From the NCBI RefSeq assembly GCF_002802865.1, contig NZ_PGLQ01000003.1, forward strand, positions 62,001-126,000: a stretch of DNA of 64,000 nucleotides, read 5' to 3'. Both the position numbers and the translations under genes were made by a program. This document shows, one piece after another, positions 38,210 through 47,271 of this stretch (positions are counted from its first letter, which is position 1; the number at the start of each line of letters is the position of its first letter). The DNA is from Bifidobacterium scaligerum (GTDB taxonomy: Bacteria > Actinomycetota > Actinomycetes > Actinomycetales > Bifidobacteriaceae). The notes beneath the pieces were generated by a model. The model did not search any database. It was given only the letters and a program-made list of their open reading frames with translations, and was not told where the DNA came from.

Positions 38210-39160
38210 TTATTTGATATCAGCTTTTGCAGTGACGGTCAGTCCGCCAATCCACGCCACGGCGACCCACGCACACAGGATGAGACCGGACTGCCACCAT
38301 TCGGGAATCCAATAATTCTGCTGCGAGGTGACGGACGAGACCGCATCGCTTCTGATGCTGGCACCAAGGAAGTTGTTCATAGACATATCCGGCGTGAGAT
38401 ACGCCAACGTGCCAAGCCATGACACCTGGCTGACCGCCATGGAGACAATGGCCAGTATGGAAGAGAGCACCATAAGCAGCACGACCACTATGCTCACCCC
38501 TCCCACCGTGGAGCGTGTCAAGGCACCCAAGCCCACCGCCAACAGAGCGATAAGCATGATGATCAGCGGAAATCCCGCCACGGTGATGGGGATGATGCGC
38601 CACTGGTCCCCTTTCAACGCGGCGACATCATGTCCGTGGACGAACAGCCACAGTACGCCGGAGGCCAGCAGGACGCCCACCATGCCTGATGCGAGTGCAT
38701 ACAGCGCCACGGCGAGCGATTTGCTGGTATAGAACATGATGCGCCGGGGATTGGCGGTCAGGCTGGATTGAATAGCGGATGTAGTGTATTCGCTGGTGAT
38801 GGCCATAACGCCGAAAATGCCGATCACCAGTGCTGCGGTGCTGCCCGATGAAGCCAGCACCGCCCATAGGTCAACTGCGGCAAGAGGCTTGGGATGATCA
38901 AGCGTTTTGCCAGTGGTGATGTCGACGGTGGCCATGAACGTTATGGTCCAAGCACTCAGTGCAGCCATGCCCACCATGAGCGCGGCGGCTAGGCCGAGCA
39001 ATATCCAAGTGGACTTCAACGACCTGAGTTTGAGCAGCTCGGCCTTGAGCGAACCGAGGAAAGATAATCGGATGCGGCGGTTCCAACGGTTGGCGCGACG
39101 GCCGGCAGATCGGTTTACGGCAGCGCTCGCGGCTTCGGCGTTCGTGGTTGTTACGCTCAT
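38210..39160 (-). CDS. ABC-2 type transporter permease
   Basis: 316 aa with about six membrane helices (for example WILLGLAAALMVGMAALSAWTITFMA, SGSTAALVIGIFGVMAITSEY, ALYALASGMVGVLLASGVLWLFV, GFPLIIMLIALLAVGLGALTRSTVGGVSIVVVLLMVLSSILAIVSM). TSEYTTSAIQSSLTANPRR is characteristic of ABC-2 exporters related to bacitracin or lantibiotic immunity permeases. The start overlaps the ATPase stop by four bases (ATGA), so the two genes are coupled. The substrate is unknown. Confidence 0.85.
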   Translation of the reverse strand: MSVTTTNAEAASAAVNRSAGRRANRWNRRIRLSFLGSLKAELLKLRSLKSTWILLGLAAALMVGMAALSAWTITFMATVDITTGKTLDHPKPLAAVDLWAVLASSGSTAALVIGIFGVMAITSEYTTSAIQSSLTANPRRIMFYTSKSLAVALYALASGMVGVLLASGVLWLFVHGHDVAALKGDQWRIIPITVAGFPLIIMLIALLAVGLGALTRSTVGGVSIVVVLLMVLSSILAIVSMAVSQVSWLGTLAYLTPDMSMNNFLGASIRSDAVSSVTSQQNYWIPEWWQSGLILCAWVAVAWIGGLTVTAKADIK

Positions 39161-40107
39161 TTCGTCACCTCCGCGGCTGGCTTGGCCTGATATTCGACTT
39201 GGTTATGCGTCAAAGCCATGTATGCCTCCTCCAGCGAGGCGCGTTCCTCGACAAGTTCATATGTAATGAGTCCAGCTCGGGCGAATACATGGGCCGCAGC
39301 AACCAGATCGGCACCGGTGATGCGGAATACCTCGCCGATGGGCGGATCTGCAGGCGTCCGCTGATCTGACACGACTTGAACTTGTGACGCGTTAGCGAAA
39401 ATCGCATGGAGCTTGTCTGGCTCGGGAGTCACTACGCGGATGGAGCGTGTGGAATGTTCGGCTACGAACTTGCCCACCGTAGTGGTTTCCAAAATACGTC
39501 CTTGGCCAATGATCACCAGATTGTCTGCTGTGAGCGCCACTTCGCTCATCAGATGCGAGCTCAGCAATACGGCACGTCCTTGTGCAGCGTAATAACGGCA
39601 TAGTTCACGTACCCATTTGACGCCTTCGGGATCAAGTCCGTTGATCGGCTCGTCCAATACCAGATTGTGTGGGTCGCCGAGCAGCGCGGCGGCGATGGAC
39701 AGACGCTGGCTCATACCGAGAGAAAAGCGTCCTGCCTTGGTGCGCGCCGCGCTTGTCAAACCGGTCATATCGATGACCTCGTCCACTCGGCGTTGGGGAA
39801 TGCCATTGGTATAGGCCAACGCAAGCAGGTGGTCTCGCGCGGAACGGGACCGGTGTGCCGACTTGGCGTCCAGTACCGCACCGACAGCGCGCATCGGTGC
39901 ACGGAGCTTAACGAATGGTGTGCCATCGATCAGCGCACGCCCGTCATCCGGAGCGATCAAACCGAGCATTGCCCGCATAGTGGTGGATTTACCGGCACCA
40001 TTAGGTCCTAGAAAACCTGTAACTTTGCCATCTTCGGCCGTAAACGCCACATTGCTCAATGCTTGTTTGGATTTGAAGCGTTTGCTGAGCCCCTCAACCT
40101 CAATCAT
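39157..40107 (-). CDS. ABC transporter ATP-binding protein
   Basis: 316 aa. Walker A is GPNGAGKST, the Q-loop ALIDGTPF region follows, the signature is FSLGMSQRLSIAAALL and Walker B NLVLDEPINGLDPEG. The last ~90 residues form the extra domain common in CcmA/BcrA-type ATPases. It pairs with the ABC-2 permease to form an exporter, either for self-immunity or for lipid-like substrates (inference). Confidence 0.92.
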   Translation of the reverse strand: MIEVEGLSKRFKSKQALSNVAFTAEDGKVTGFLGPNGAGKSTTMRAMLGLIAPDDGRALIDGTPFVKLRAPMRAVGAVLDAKSAHRSRSARDHLLALAYTNGIPQRRVDEVIDMTGLTSAARTKAGRFSLGMSQRLSIAAALLGDPHNLVLDEPINGLDPEGVKWVRELCRYYAAQGRAVLLSSHLMSEVALTADNLVIIGQGRILETTTVGKFVAEHSTRSIRVVTPEPDKLHAIFANASQVQVVSDQRTPADPPIGEVFRITGADLVAAAHVFARAGLITYELVEERASLEEAYMALTHNQVEYQAKPAAEVTK

Positions 40108-40267
40108 GCTTTAACTGTAGGCGACGATGCGCCGCTCCGCCAGCAATCATGGCACGCTGTCAACGTATGGCTACTGAATACATATGACTCGTGATGCTTG
40201 CCGGGGCAGATGCGCATCGCTGTATAGCTATGCGGTCGGTCTAATCGTGTGACCGCTCGCCCTCGGC

Positions 40268-41179
40268 TCAGGCGATAACCGCATGCTGCGCAATCCACGC
40301 ATGCATTGCCACGGCGGCAGCGGCACCGGCGTTGATGGAACGTACGGACCCGAACTGGGAGATGTAGACCACGTCATCGGCCAGGTCAAGCGCTTTTTGG
40401 CTGAGGCCAGGGCCTTCCGCGCCGAACAGGAGCAGGCATCGTTTGGGGAACCGGTAGGTTTCCATCGGCACTGCGCCCGGAATGATATCAAGGGCGATGA
40501 CTCGGGCGGCCTGTAGTTCCTTGATGCGGCTGTCCGCATCGGCAAGTTCCGCCATGGCGCGCCGCATGGGAGAACCGCCACGGGTGACGCCGATGTCCTG
40601 CCCGCCAAACGAGTCAGGAATCAATGACTGTCCGTCAGCCGCAGGAGCATGCGCGCCATATTCGTGAACATGGATGGCGGCCGCAGCAGCACGGGCACGC
40701 TCGTAGGCGATCTCGCCGACGATCCGGTTGCGCCAGCATTCCACCAGCTCGGCGATCGAAGGATGATGCTCCACATGCTGGTAGAGCTCAGTCATCAGAG
40801 CGCCCTTGCGATTCCACTTATGCGGGCCGACGATGTGCACACGCTTCGCTTGGAAAGCGTTGGCAGTACGAACCATGGAACCGATGTTGAAATCGTGGGT
40901 CCAGTTCTCTACCGCAACCTCAAAATCATGACGATCACGCGCATCCAGATCGGCTTTGATTGCCGGTACGGACCAGTAACGATAACGATCGAGCACGTTG
41001 CGTCGATCGCCTTCGTCCAATAGTTCCGCATCGAAACGGGAATCATAATTGACGGATGAGGCATCGTCCGGGCGAGGCTCGCCAGGATGGGTCTCGCTCC
41101 ATGGACCTAAGCCAATCTCACGGAATTCAGGTTCACCGGATGCTTTGGCCGCTAAAGAAATCGGATTGGGTGCGTGCAT
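40268..41179 (-). CDS. TrmH/SpoU family RNA 2'-O-methyltransferase
   Basis: 303 aa. SPOUT motifs are present in order: NIGSMVRTANAFQAKRVHIVG (motif 1), LLLFGAEGPGLSQKALDLAD (motif 2) and ISQFGSVRSINAGAAAAVAMHAWI (motif 3, knot). The frame is open far upstream, but that part lies over the next gene; I use the ATG at 41179, two bases after its stop. The N-terminal ~90 residues are variable. It methylates a ribose in rRNA or tRNA; the target cannot be decided. Confidence 0.88.
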   Translation of the reverse strand: MHAPNPISLAAKASGEPEFREIGLGPWSETHPGEPRPDDASSVNYDSRFDAELLDEGDRRNVLDRYRYWSVPAIKADLDARDRHDFEVAVENWTHDFNIGSMVRTANAFQAKRVHIVGPHKWNRKGALMTELYQHVEHHPSIAELVECWRNRIVGEIAYERARAAAAAIHVHEYGAHAPAADGQSLIPDSFGGQDIGVTRGGSPMRRAMAELADADSRIKELQAARVIALDIIPGAVPMETYRFPKRCLLLFGAEGPGLSQKALDLADDVVYISQFGSVRSINAGAAAAVAMHAWIAQHAVIA

Positions 41180-41181
41180 GT

Positions 41182-41817
41182 CTATCGCAGTTCGGATTCG
41201 TCGAAGACCTGAACGAAAGGCAATTCGTGCTCGTCTCCGGTGGATGGATTGATGACATCGATAGTCTTCGCACCGCCGCCCACCAACGAGGCAATGGCCA
41301 CCACGGTTGCGCCCAACTGCTCCACCACGCCGAAATCCAAGCTCAGCTCGTTGCCATTGCGCAAGGTGACCAAAGAGCTGGTCTGCACATACGACTTTTC
41401 GGACAGCCATGCGTCCAGCAGCAATACACGACGCCCGGCGATGGACGGTCCCTTGATGGAGGGATAGACGAAGTCCATCACGAATCCGTCCAAATCCTCC
41501 CCACGAGAGGCGGCAGCCTGCATCATCGCGGACACCATCGGCACAGCGGCCGCCGTCAACGCACCAACCGCATCGAAATCGTCCACCGAATAGCCGGCAT
41601 CCTCCAAGGCGTCCAGCAGCACATGGCCCATCACCACAGCTGCGCGGTGATCAAAGGTCACCGCCGCCAATTCGGAGAACGGACGGCCCACCACATGTTC
41701 TTTGAGCAAGGTAGCAAGCTGTTCCCGCGGATCCAGCATGGCGAACGAGGGGGCATGCTTGGCAACGGCAAGGTCCGGGGTACCGGTAGGGCGGAATCCA
41801 GATTCAGTCATATGCAC
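41182..41817 (-). CDS. Phosphoribosyltransferase-like protein (orotate PRTase family) with degenerate PRPP loop
   Basis: 211 aa. The overall pattern resembles type I PRTases related to PyrE (VDDFDAVGALTAAAVPMVSAMMQAAASRG; RRVLLLDAWLSEKSYVQTSSLV). In PyrE the corresponding PRPP motif has two acidic residues followed by a Thr/Gly-rich turn; here it reads LLLDAWLSEKSYVQT, lacking that turn, so catalysis is doubtful. No pyr genes are nearby; it sits 2 bases before a SPOUT methyltransferase and may act with it. I do not assign pyrE. Confidence 0.6.
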   Translation of the reverse strand: MHMTESGFRPTGTPDLAVAKHAPSFAMLDPREQLATLLKEHVVGRPFSELAAVTFDHRAAVVMGHVLLDALEDAGYSVDDFDAVGALTAAAVPMVSAMMQAAASRGEDLDGFVMDFVYPSIKGPSIAGRRVLLLDAWLSEKSYVQTSSLVTLRNGNELSLDFGVVEQLGATVVAIASLVGGGAKTIDVINPSTGDEHELPFVQVFDESELR

Positions 41818-41836
41818 AGCCTATCGCCTGAGGGGG

Positions 41837-43240
41837 TCAGGAACGGGCATTGGACGAATCATCGTCCGACGGCACCACCTCGGGTGCGGAAAGTTCGTTG
41901 ATATTACCTTTCTCCGACTCGATCAGTGGCACTTCCTCAATGACCTTGGTGGGTTCGATCTTCTGCAATTTACGCGCCGTGGGCAGTACACGCTTCTCCA
42001 GGCTTGCGGCGAATTTGTTATATGCACCCACCGTCTTGGAGATCTGCGCGCCGAGCTTGGTGGCGTAGTCGCCCAGCACGGCGAAGCGCTCATACAGTTC
42101 ACGTGACAGATCGAACAGCTGCTTGGCATCGTCAGTCAGGGACTGCTGCTGCCATGCATACGCCACGGATTTCAGCACAGCCCAGAGCGTGACCGGAGAA
42201 GTGAGCGCCACCTTGCGGGAGAATGCATCATCCATCAACGTGGGATCCGCCTCAAGCGCCGCCTGCAGCAACGCCTCATTCGGGATGAAGGCCACCACAA
42301 AATCGGGAGCAGTGTCGAAAGCATTCCAATACGCCTTCTCCCCGAGGGCGCGCACATGCTCGCGCAACGCTTTGGCATGCGAACGCAGCAACTCATCTCG
42401 TCTGGCCAACTCCTCGGGGGTTGCAGTCTCAGGAATCTCGCATGCACGCTGATAATCGGCATATGGCACCTTGGCATCAATCGGAATGGTTTTGCCTCCG
42501 GGCAAATGCACAATCATATCCGGACGCAGCGTGCGGCCATCGGCCCCAGTGACCACCACCTGCGTATCAAAATCAACATGCTCCATAAGGCCGGCGGATT
42601 CCACAATGTTCTTCAGCTGAGCCTCGCCCCATGCGCCACGCACCTTATTGTTACGTAATGCAGCGGAAAGCGAGCTGGTCTCCTTATCCAGCCGGGCTTG
42701 CTGGTCATTCAGCCCTTTGAGCTGGGCTCCGAGCGCCCCCATCTCCTGTTTGCGCCCCTCTTCGATCTGCGTGACCTTATGCTGCAAGGCATCCAGATTC
42801 TTGGCCACCGGAGCCAGAGCTTCCAGCACTTTGCTCTGTTCTTTGAGGCGTTCTTCCTGTTCACGACGTTTGGCCTCTGCGGCACGCGCTTCAATTTCAC
42901 GCTGACGTTCAGCCTCGGCGGACGCGCGTTCCCGCTCATGCTGTATGCGAATCTGCTCAGCCTGCTGCGCTTGCGCCAACTGCGATTTCACGAACGCAAG
43001 CTCACGCCCGGCACCTTCGACCTGCGCCCGAGCCGCAGCATGCTGCGCACGCAACTCGGTAATCTCCTCCTTGGCGGAAGCCAGAGCGCCCTGCGCCTCG
43101 CCAAGTTCCTCGGACTTGGCGCCCCGGGCCATCTCCTGCCCTTTCTGCCGCCCAAGTTGGAATCCGGCAGCAAGACCCAGCATGAGTCCCACCACCAGCA
43201 CAACGACTACGATAATCACGGTTCCCAGTTGTTCAGACAT
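41837..43240 (-). CDS. rmuC: DNA recombination protein RmuC
   Basis: 467 aa. N-terminal membrane helix (VIIVVVVLVVGLMLGLAAGF), a long coiled coil (about residues 30-180, rich in Ala/Glu/Gln/Arg), then the RmuC nuclease-like domain: KVRGAWGEAQLKNIVESAGL, PDMIVHLPGGKTIPIDAKVPYADY and ALLQAALEADPTLMDDAFSRKVALTSPVTLWAVLKSVAYAW. RmuC limits inversions at short inverted repeats in E. coli. I use the ATG at 43240 (MSEQLGTV). Confidence 0.93.
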   Translation of the reverse strand: MSEQLGTVIIVVVVLVVGLMLGLAAGFQLGRQKGQEMARGAKSEELGEAQGALASAKEEITELRAQHAAARAQVEGAGRELAFVKSQLAQAQQAEQIRIQHERERASAEAERQREIEARAAEAKRREQEERLKEQSKVLEALAPVAKNLDALQHKVTQIEEGRKQEMGALGAQLKGLNDQQARLDKETSSLSAALRNNKVRGAWGEAQLKNIVESAGLMEHVDFDTQVVVTGADGRTLRPDMIVHLPGGKTIPIDAKVPYADYQRACEIPETATPEELARRDELLRSHAKALREHVRALGEKAYWNAFDTAPDFVVAFIPNEALLQAALEADPTLMDDAFSRKVALTSPVTLWAVLKSVAYAWQQQSLTDDAKQLFDLSRELYERFAVLGDYATKLGAQISKTVGAYNKFAASLEKRVLPTARKLQKIEPTKVIEEVPLIESEKGNINELSAPEVVPSDDDSSNARS

Positions 43241-43309
43241 GTTCCCCAGTATGGCACCAGACACTTGAGCCGGTAAAATTTTACCGTCATCGACGAAACC
43301 AAGCCGTTT

Positions 43310-43591
43310 TCAGGACTTCACCAGACGGGAAATGGCCGCAGAAGCCTCGGCAAGCTTCTCATCCGCAACCGGCCCGCCTTCAGCCGACGCCTGACGCACG
43401 CAATGCTGCAAGTGATCGTCAAGCAACAGCAACGCCACCGACTTCAACGCTGAATTCGACGCGGAAATCTGCGTGAGCACGTCAATGCAATACTTGTCGT
43501 CTTCCACCATCTGTTCGATGGCGCGCACTTGTCCCTCGATACGACGCAAACGCGCAATAATCTTCGCCTTGTCTCCGCCATAACCATGCAT
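43310..43591 (-). CDS. csoR: Copper-sensing repressor CsoR
   Basis: 93 aa, all-helical DUF156 repressor. With the ATG at 43591 (MHGYGGDKAKII; AGG seven bases upstream) the Cu(I) ligands fall at Cys35, His60 and Cys64, the same spacing as C36/H61/C65 of Mycobacterium tuberculosis CsoR. ARLRRIEGQVRAIEQMVEDDKYC is the family signature. Apo-CsoR binds DNA and Cu(I) releases it. It is divergent from copA with a fitting operator between them. Confidence 0.93.
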   Translation of the reverse strand: MHGYGGDKAKIIARLRRIEGQVRAIEQMVEDDKYCIDVLTQISASNSALKSVALLLLDDHLQHCVRQASAEGGPVADEKLAEASAAISRLVKS

Positions 43592-43709
43592 CGGCACACC
43601 TTTCCTGCATCTGCGGCACGCCAAACACAACCGACATGCCAGCATACGTACACGCCCGAATCCAGCCATCCGCGTCTCGATACGCCATCAGCCGAACACG
43701 CCATCATTA

Positions 43710-43728
43710 TATACCCTCTAGGGGTATA
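43710..43728. promoter_or_regulatory. Predicted CsoR operator
   Basis: TATACCC-TCTAG-GGGTATA, an inverted repeat of the TACCC...GGGTA type bound by CsoR proteins. It lies between csoR and copA, and is followed by a further AGGGTATAC half-site at 43728-43736. A TATACA hexamer overlapping the second half-site could be the copA -10 box. Confidence 0.75.
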
Positions 43729-43780
43729 GGGTATACACTGTGCCTCGGATACAATAGGAGAGCATCAAGGAGGAGGGATT

Positions 43781-46462
43781 ATGACATTCAGCATCTTTCC
43801 CGTAACCGTGGCACTCTTGGCTGCAGCAGCACTGACATGGCTGGTTCTTCGATTCTTCTTCGCCCCGCAACATGGCAAGGAAGGCATCATCGAGGGAGGC
43901 CACCAACGTGCAACCATCACCGTCAAGGGCGGCTACTCCCCCGCCACGGTGACCATGCGCCCCGACATGCCCATCACACTGACCTTCGACCGCAAGGAAA
44001 CCGGCGAATGCACCTCGCATGTGGTGTTTGCCGACTTGGGCATGGACATCATGTTGCCAGGAAACACGTCAACCGCCGTGGAGCTGCCACCTCTTCAGCC
44101 CGGCGAATACCCATTTGCCTGTGGCATGAACATGGTGCACGGATTACTGCGCGTCGAAGAACACACAGCAGAAGCAACAGCGCACCCCATCACACAACGT
44201 GCCGCACAACCGCTGCCACCATCCGCCACGCCAGCCGCATCGGCAACACCGAACGCGGCCGAAGCCGAACGCCGCGAAGCCGAAGAGCGCCGCGCGGAAA
44301 TCAAATCACTGGCTAGGCTGGTGACCATAGGCGCGATCCTGACGATTCCGGTCTTCGCCACGACCATGCTGCACATGGCCGACCCCGCACTCGTGCCGCA
44401 CTGGATGGTCAATCCTTGGCTGCAGGCCATTCTGATCACCCCAGTCATGTTCTACTGCGGCCACCCCATCCACACCGTCGGATTCCCGGCACTCGCCCAC
44501 CGTTCTCCGGACATGAATTCGTTGGTGTCGCTGGGAACCTCAGCCGCCTATCTCTACAGTCTGGTGACGTGCGTCGCTCCTTGGATATTTCCGGAAGGCT
44601 CACGTGAACCCTATTTCGAATCGGTCGGCGTGGTCATCACCCTGGTACTGGTCGGTCGTCTACTGGAAAACAAGGCGCGCGAAGGCACCGGGCAAGCCGT
44701 ACAGGCGTTGATCAAGTTGCGTCCACACACCGCGCACCGATTGCACAGCAACGTACCGATTACCGCGGCAAACGCCACGTTGCCGGCAACCGCAGCAGCC
44801 AGCCTCCCGTGGCGTGACCCCGCAAACAGCACGGACGTCGACGTCGACTCCATCAGTACCGGCGACCTTCTTGTGGTACGTAACGGCGAGCGAGTCCCCA
44901 CGGACGGCGTCATCGTGGCAGGTGAGGTCACGGTAGACGAATCCATGATCACCGGCGAATCCAAGCCGGTGTCCAAATCGACCGGCGCATCGCTGACCGG
45001 CGCTACGGTGCTCATGAAAGGCGACTGCGTGATGCGCGCCACCCAAGTCGGCGCAAACACCGTACTTGCGCAAATCACAGCCATGGTGGCACGAGCGCAG
45101 GCCACCAAAGCCCCCGTACAGCAACTCGCCGATCGCATTGCGCGCTATTTTGTGCCCGCAGTGATGATTATCGCCATATGGACCTTTGCGATCTGGGTCT
45201 CACTGGGTCCCAGCCCGCAGCTCGCGCACGCTCTGGTCACTGCCGTCAGTGTGCTCATCATCGCATGCCCGTGTGCGCTGGGACTCGCCACGCCGCTGTC
45301 CGTGACTGTGGCGCTCGGCCTCGGTGCCTCCAACGGCGTACTGGTCACATCCGCAAAAGCTCTGGAACAGGCGAGACGCATCGGTACGGTGGTTTTCGAT
45401 AAGACCGGCACCATCACCCGAGGTGTAGTCGATGATAACGCCGACTGGAGCCGCCCAAGTTACGAACAGGACACCGTCAAAGAAGGGTCAGTCGAGGCGA
45501 TTGCGGCATTGCGCGCCCGCGGCATACGTACGGTGATGTTGTCCGGAGACAAGGCCGACGTGGCAGGTCGTATCGCACGCGAAGTCGGCATCGACACCGT
45601 GATCTGCGAAGTCAAGCCCGACGGCAAGGCGTACTGGATTCAGCGACTTCAGCACGAACGCGATACCCGGAATTCACATGATTCGCAATCCGCTACAGCA
45701 CAACAAGGCAGCAATGCCGCCCACGATACAGCGACGGCAAACACCGGCAAGAATCGCTCGACAGCAAACCTTATCGCGATGGTGGGCGACGGCATCAACG
45801 ATGCTCCGGCGCTGGCCCAAGCCGATCTCGGCATCGCCATCGGCACCGGCACGGATGTGGCCATGCAATCCGCCGACGTGACGCTGATGAGCGGCGACCT
45901 ACGAGGCGTACTGAAAACCATCGATCTTTCGCAGGCCACCATGCACAACATTCGGGAAAACCTCGGCTGGGCGTTTGGATACAACGTGATCGGCATTCCG
46001 ATCGCAGCCGGCGTGCTGTTCCCATTCACCGGCTGGCTGCTAAGCCCTATGATCGCAGGGCTTGCGATGGCGCTGAGCTCCGTATGCCTGGTGCTCAACG
46101 CGAATCGTCTGCATGGGGTGAACATCAGCAGATTCGATGCCGGTGCCACCGCCCCGCAAAGTACCGCCGCCCCCGCCGGTGAACCGACCGTCATCATCGA
46201 CGATCACACCTCATTGCACTTGTCCGCAGATACGGACAACAACCATCCAACCACCAAGGAGAATCCCATGGATATGAACATGCACATGCATCACGCCGCT
46301 CCGACCGAGGGCGAAACCGCCACCGACCCGGTATGCGGCATGACCGTGGCCGTGAACGCGGACGCCATCACGCGCGAGCACGATGGCAAAACCTACTACT
46401 TCTGCGGCGAGCACTGCGCCAATAACTTCATGAAGGCTCCGCAGATCTTCTTGGAGAAGTAA
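43781..46462 (+). CDS. copA: Cupredoxin - P1B copper ATPase - YHS fusion, apparently missing the N-domain
   Basis: 893 aa. Residues 1-130: one membrane helix and a cupredoxin-like domain with possible ligands (GECTSH, FACGMNMVHG). Then P1B core: actuator ITGES, membrane CPC (IIACPCALGLATP), phosphorylation Asp540 (VFDKTGTIT), SGDK loop (Asp590) and GDGINDAPAL, then WAFGYNVIGIP. Only 50 residues separate Asp540 from Asp590; related CopA proteins have roughly 140, holding the ATP-binding N-domain with its His-Pro motif, and neither is visible here. A Ser/Thr/Asn/Gln-rich insertion precedes GDG. The C-terminus (about 845-893) is a YHS domain, DPVCGMTV...YYFCGEHC. The frame is intact. CsoR is divergent. 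Whether it pumps is uncertain. Confidence 0.85.
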   Translation: MTFSIFPVTVALLAAAALTWLVLRFFFAPQHGKEGIIEGGHQRATITVKGGYSPATVTMRPDMPITLTFDRKETGECTSHVVFADLGMDIMLPGNTSTAVELPPLQPGEYPFACGMNMVHGLLRVEEHTAEATAHPITQRAAQPLPPSATPAASATPNAAEAERREAEERRAEIKSLARLVTIGAILTIPVFATTMLHMADPALVPHWMVNPWLQAILITPVMFYCGHPIHTVGFPALAHRSPDMNSLVSLGTSAAYLYSLVTCVAPWIFPEGSREPYFESVGVVITLVLVGRLLENKAREGTGQAVQALIKLRPHTAHRLHSNVPITAANATLPATAAASLPWRDPANSTDVDVDSISTGDLLVVRNGERVPTDGVIVAGEVTVDESMITGESKPVSKSTGASLTGATVLMKGDCVMRATQVGANTVLAQITAMVARAQATKAPVQQLADRIARYFVPAVMIIAIWTFAIWVSLGPSPQLAHALVTAVSVLIIACPCALGLATPLSVTVALGLGASNGVLVTSAKALEQARRIGTVVFDKTGTITRGVVDDNADWSRPSYEQDTVKEGSVEAIAALRARGIRTVMLSGDKADVAGRIAREVGIDTVICEVKPDGKAYWIQRLQHERDTRNSHDSQSATAQQGSNAAHDTATANTGKNRSTANLIAMVGDGINDAPALAQADLGIAIGTGTDVAMQSADVTLMSGDLRGVLKTIDLSQATMHNIRENLGWAFGYNVIGIPIAAGVLFPFTGWLLSPMIAGLAMALSSVCLVLNANRLHGVNISRFDAGATAPQSTAAPAGEPTVIIDDHTSLHLSADTDNNHPTTKENPMDMNMHMHHAAPTEGETATDPVCGMTVAVNADAITREHDGKTYYFCGEHCANNFMKAPQIFLEK
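46256..46270 (+). promoter_or_regulatory. Internal ribosome binding site and start within copA
   Basis: AAGGAG at 46256-46261 lies six bases before an in-frame ATG at 46268 (codon 830). Initiation there would give a separate 64-aa protein (46268-46462) starting MDMNMHMHHAAP, a Met/His-rich segment, followed by the YHS domain. Confidence 0.65.
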
Positions 46463-46481
46463 GTCGAACCTGCTCAACAAC

Positions 46482-46515
46482 AATGGCCTCCATCATTGCG
46501 ATGGAGGCCATTTCA
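46482..46515. terminator. Bidirectional terminator between copA and the aquaporin gene
   Basis: AATGGCCTCCATC (46482-46494) pairs with GATGGAGGCCATT (46500-46512) around ATTGC, followed by TTC; the genes converge here. Confidence 0.8.
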
Positions 46516-46536
46516 TACGCGCCCGAAAACCAGTGA

Positions 46537-47271
46537 TCAGGCACCGAAGAAGAACACGAACATCCAGCAGCCGATAATGGCACCGACGATCGGGGCCACG
46601 ACCGGAATCCATGCCTCGTTCCAGCGAGACGTGCCCTTGGACGGAATCGGCAGGACGGCGTGCAGAATACGCGGCATGAGATCGCGGGCCGGGTTCAAGC
46701 CCGGTCCGGTCGGGCCGCCCATGGAGGTAACCAAGCCCCACACGATGAAGCCGACGACGATTGCGGCAGCGGCCGGATCCTTTTCGCCCCACGGGTCCAT
46801 CAGGCAGCACAGTGCACCGAAGACGAGCACGAGGGTGCCGAACATCTCGTTGATGAAGTAATTGAGCTTCTTGTTATCCGCATCGGTGGTGCAGAAGGTG
46901 GCGAGGATGGCCTCGGGATCCTCAGTCTCCTTGTAGTGCGGATAGTAGGTCAGGTAGACGATGAACTGTCCCAGAGCGGCGCCAAGCAGCTGCGCGATGA
47001 TGTACGGCAGCACTTCGTTCCACGGGAACAGGCCGTTGACGGCCTGGGCGAGGGTCATGGCCGGGTTGATATGCGCGCCGGAGACCGCACCGAACATCAG
47101 CACCGGGAACATCACACCGAAGCCATAGCCCATGGCGATGTTCAACCAGCCGGCGTGATGGCCTTTGGTGTTCTTGAGTTCGACGTTAGCCACGGAGCCA
47201 TTGCCGAAGATCATCAGGATGGCGGTACCGAAGAATTCGGCAGCCAGCTTGGTAAAGAGGGAGTATTCCAC
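46537..47271 (-). CDS. Aquaporin/glycerol facilitator (MIP family)
   Basis: 244 aa, six membrane helices plus two half-helices. Both pore motifs are present: SGAHINPAMTLAQAV and GPGLNPARDLMPRI. The Asp after NPAR is typical of glycerol-conducting members (GlpF type). I use the GTG at 47271 (start VEYSLFTKLAAEFFGTAILMIFG); the upstream open frame has no similarity. Ribosome binding sequence is weak (AAGAAGAA). It is convergent with copA. Confidence 0.9.
   Translation of the reverse strand: MEYSLFTKLAAEFFGTAILMIFGNGSVANVELKNTKGHHAGWLNIAMGYGFGVMFPVLMFGAVSGAHINPAMTLAQAVNGLFPWNEVLPYIIAQLLGAALGQFIVYLTYYPHYKETEDPEAILATFCTTDADNKKLNYFINEMFGTLVLVFGALCCLMDPWGEKDPAAAAIVVGFIVWGLVTSMGGPTGPGLNPARDLMPRILHAVLPIPSKGTSRWNEAWIPVVAPIVGAIIGCWMFVFFFGA

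Noticed and set aside
41182..41817. Naming the PRTase-like gene pyrE
   Set aside because: The PRPP motif is degenerate and no pyrimidine genes are nearby.
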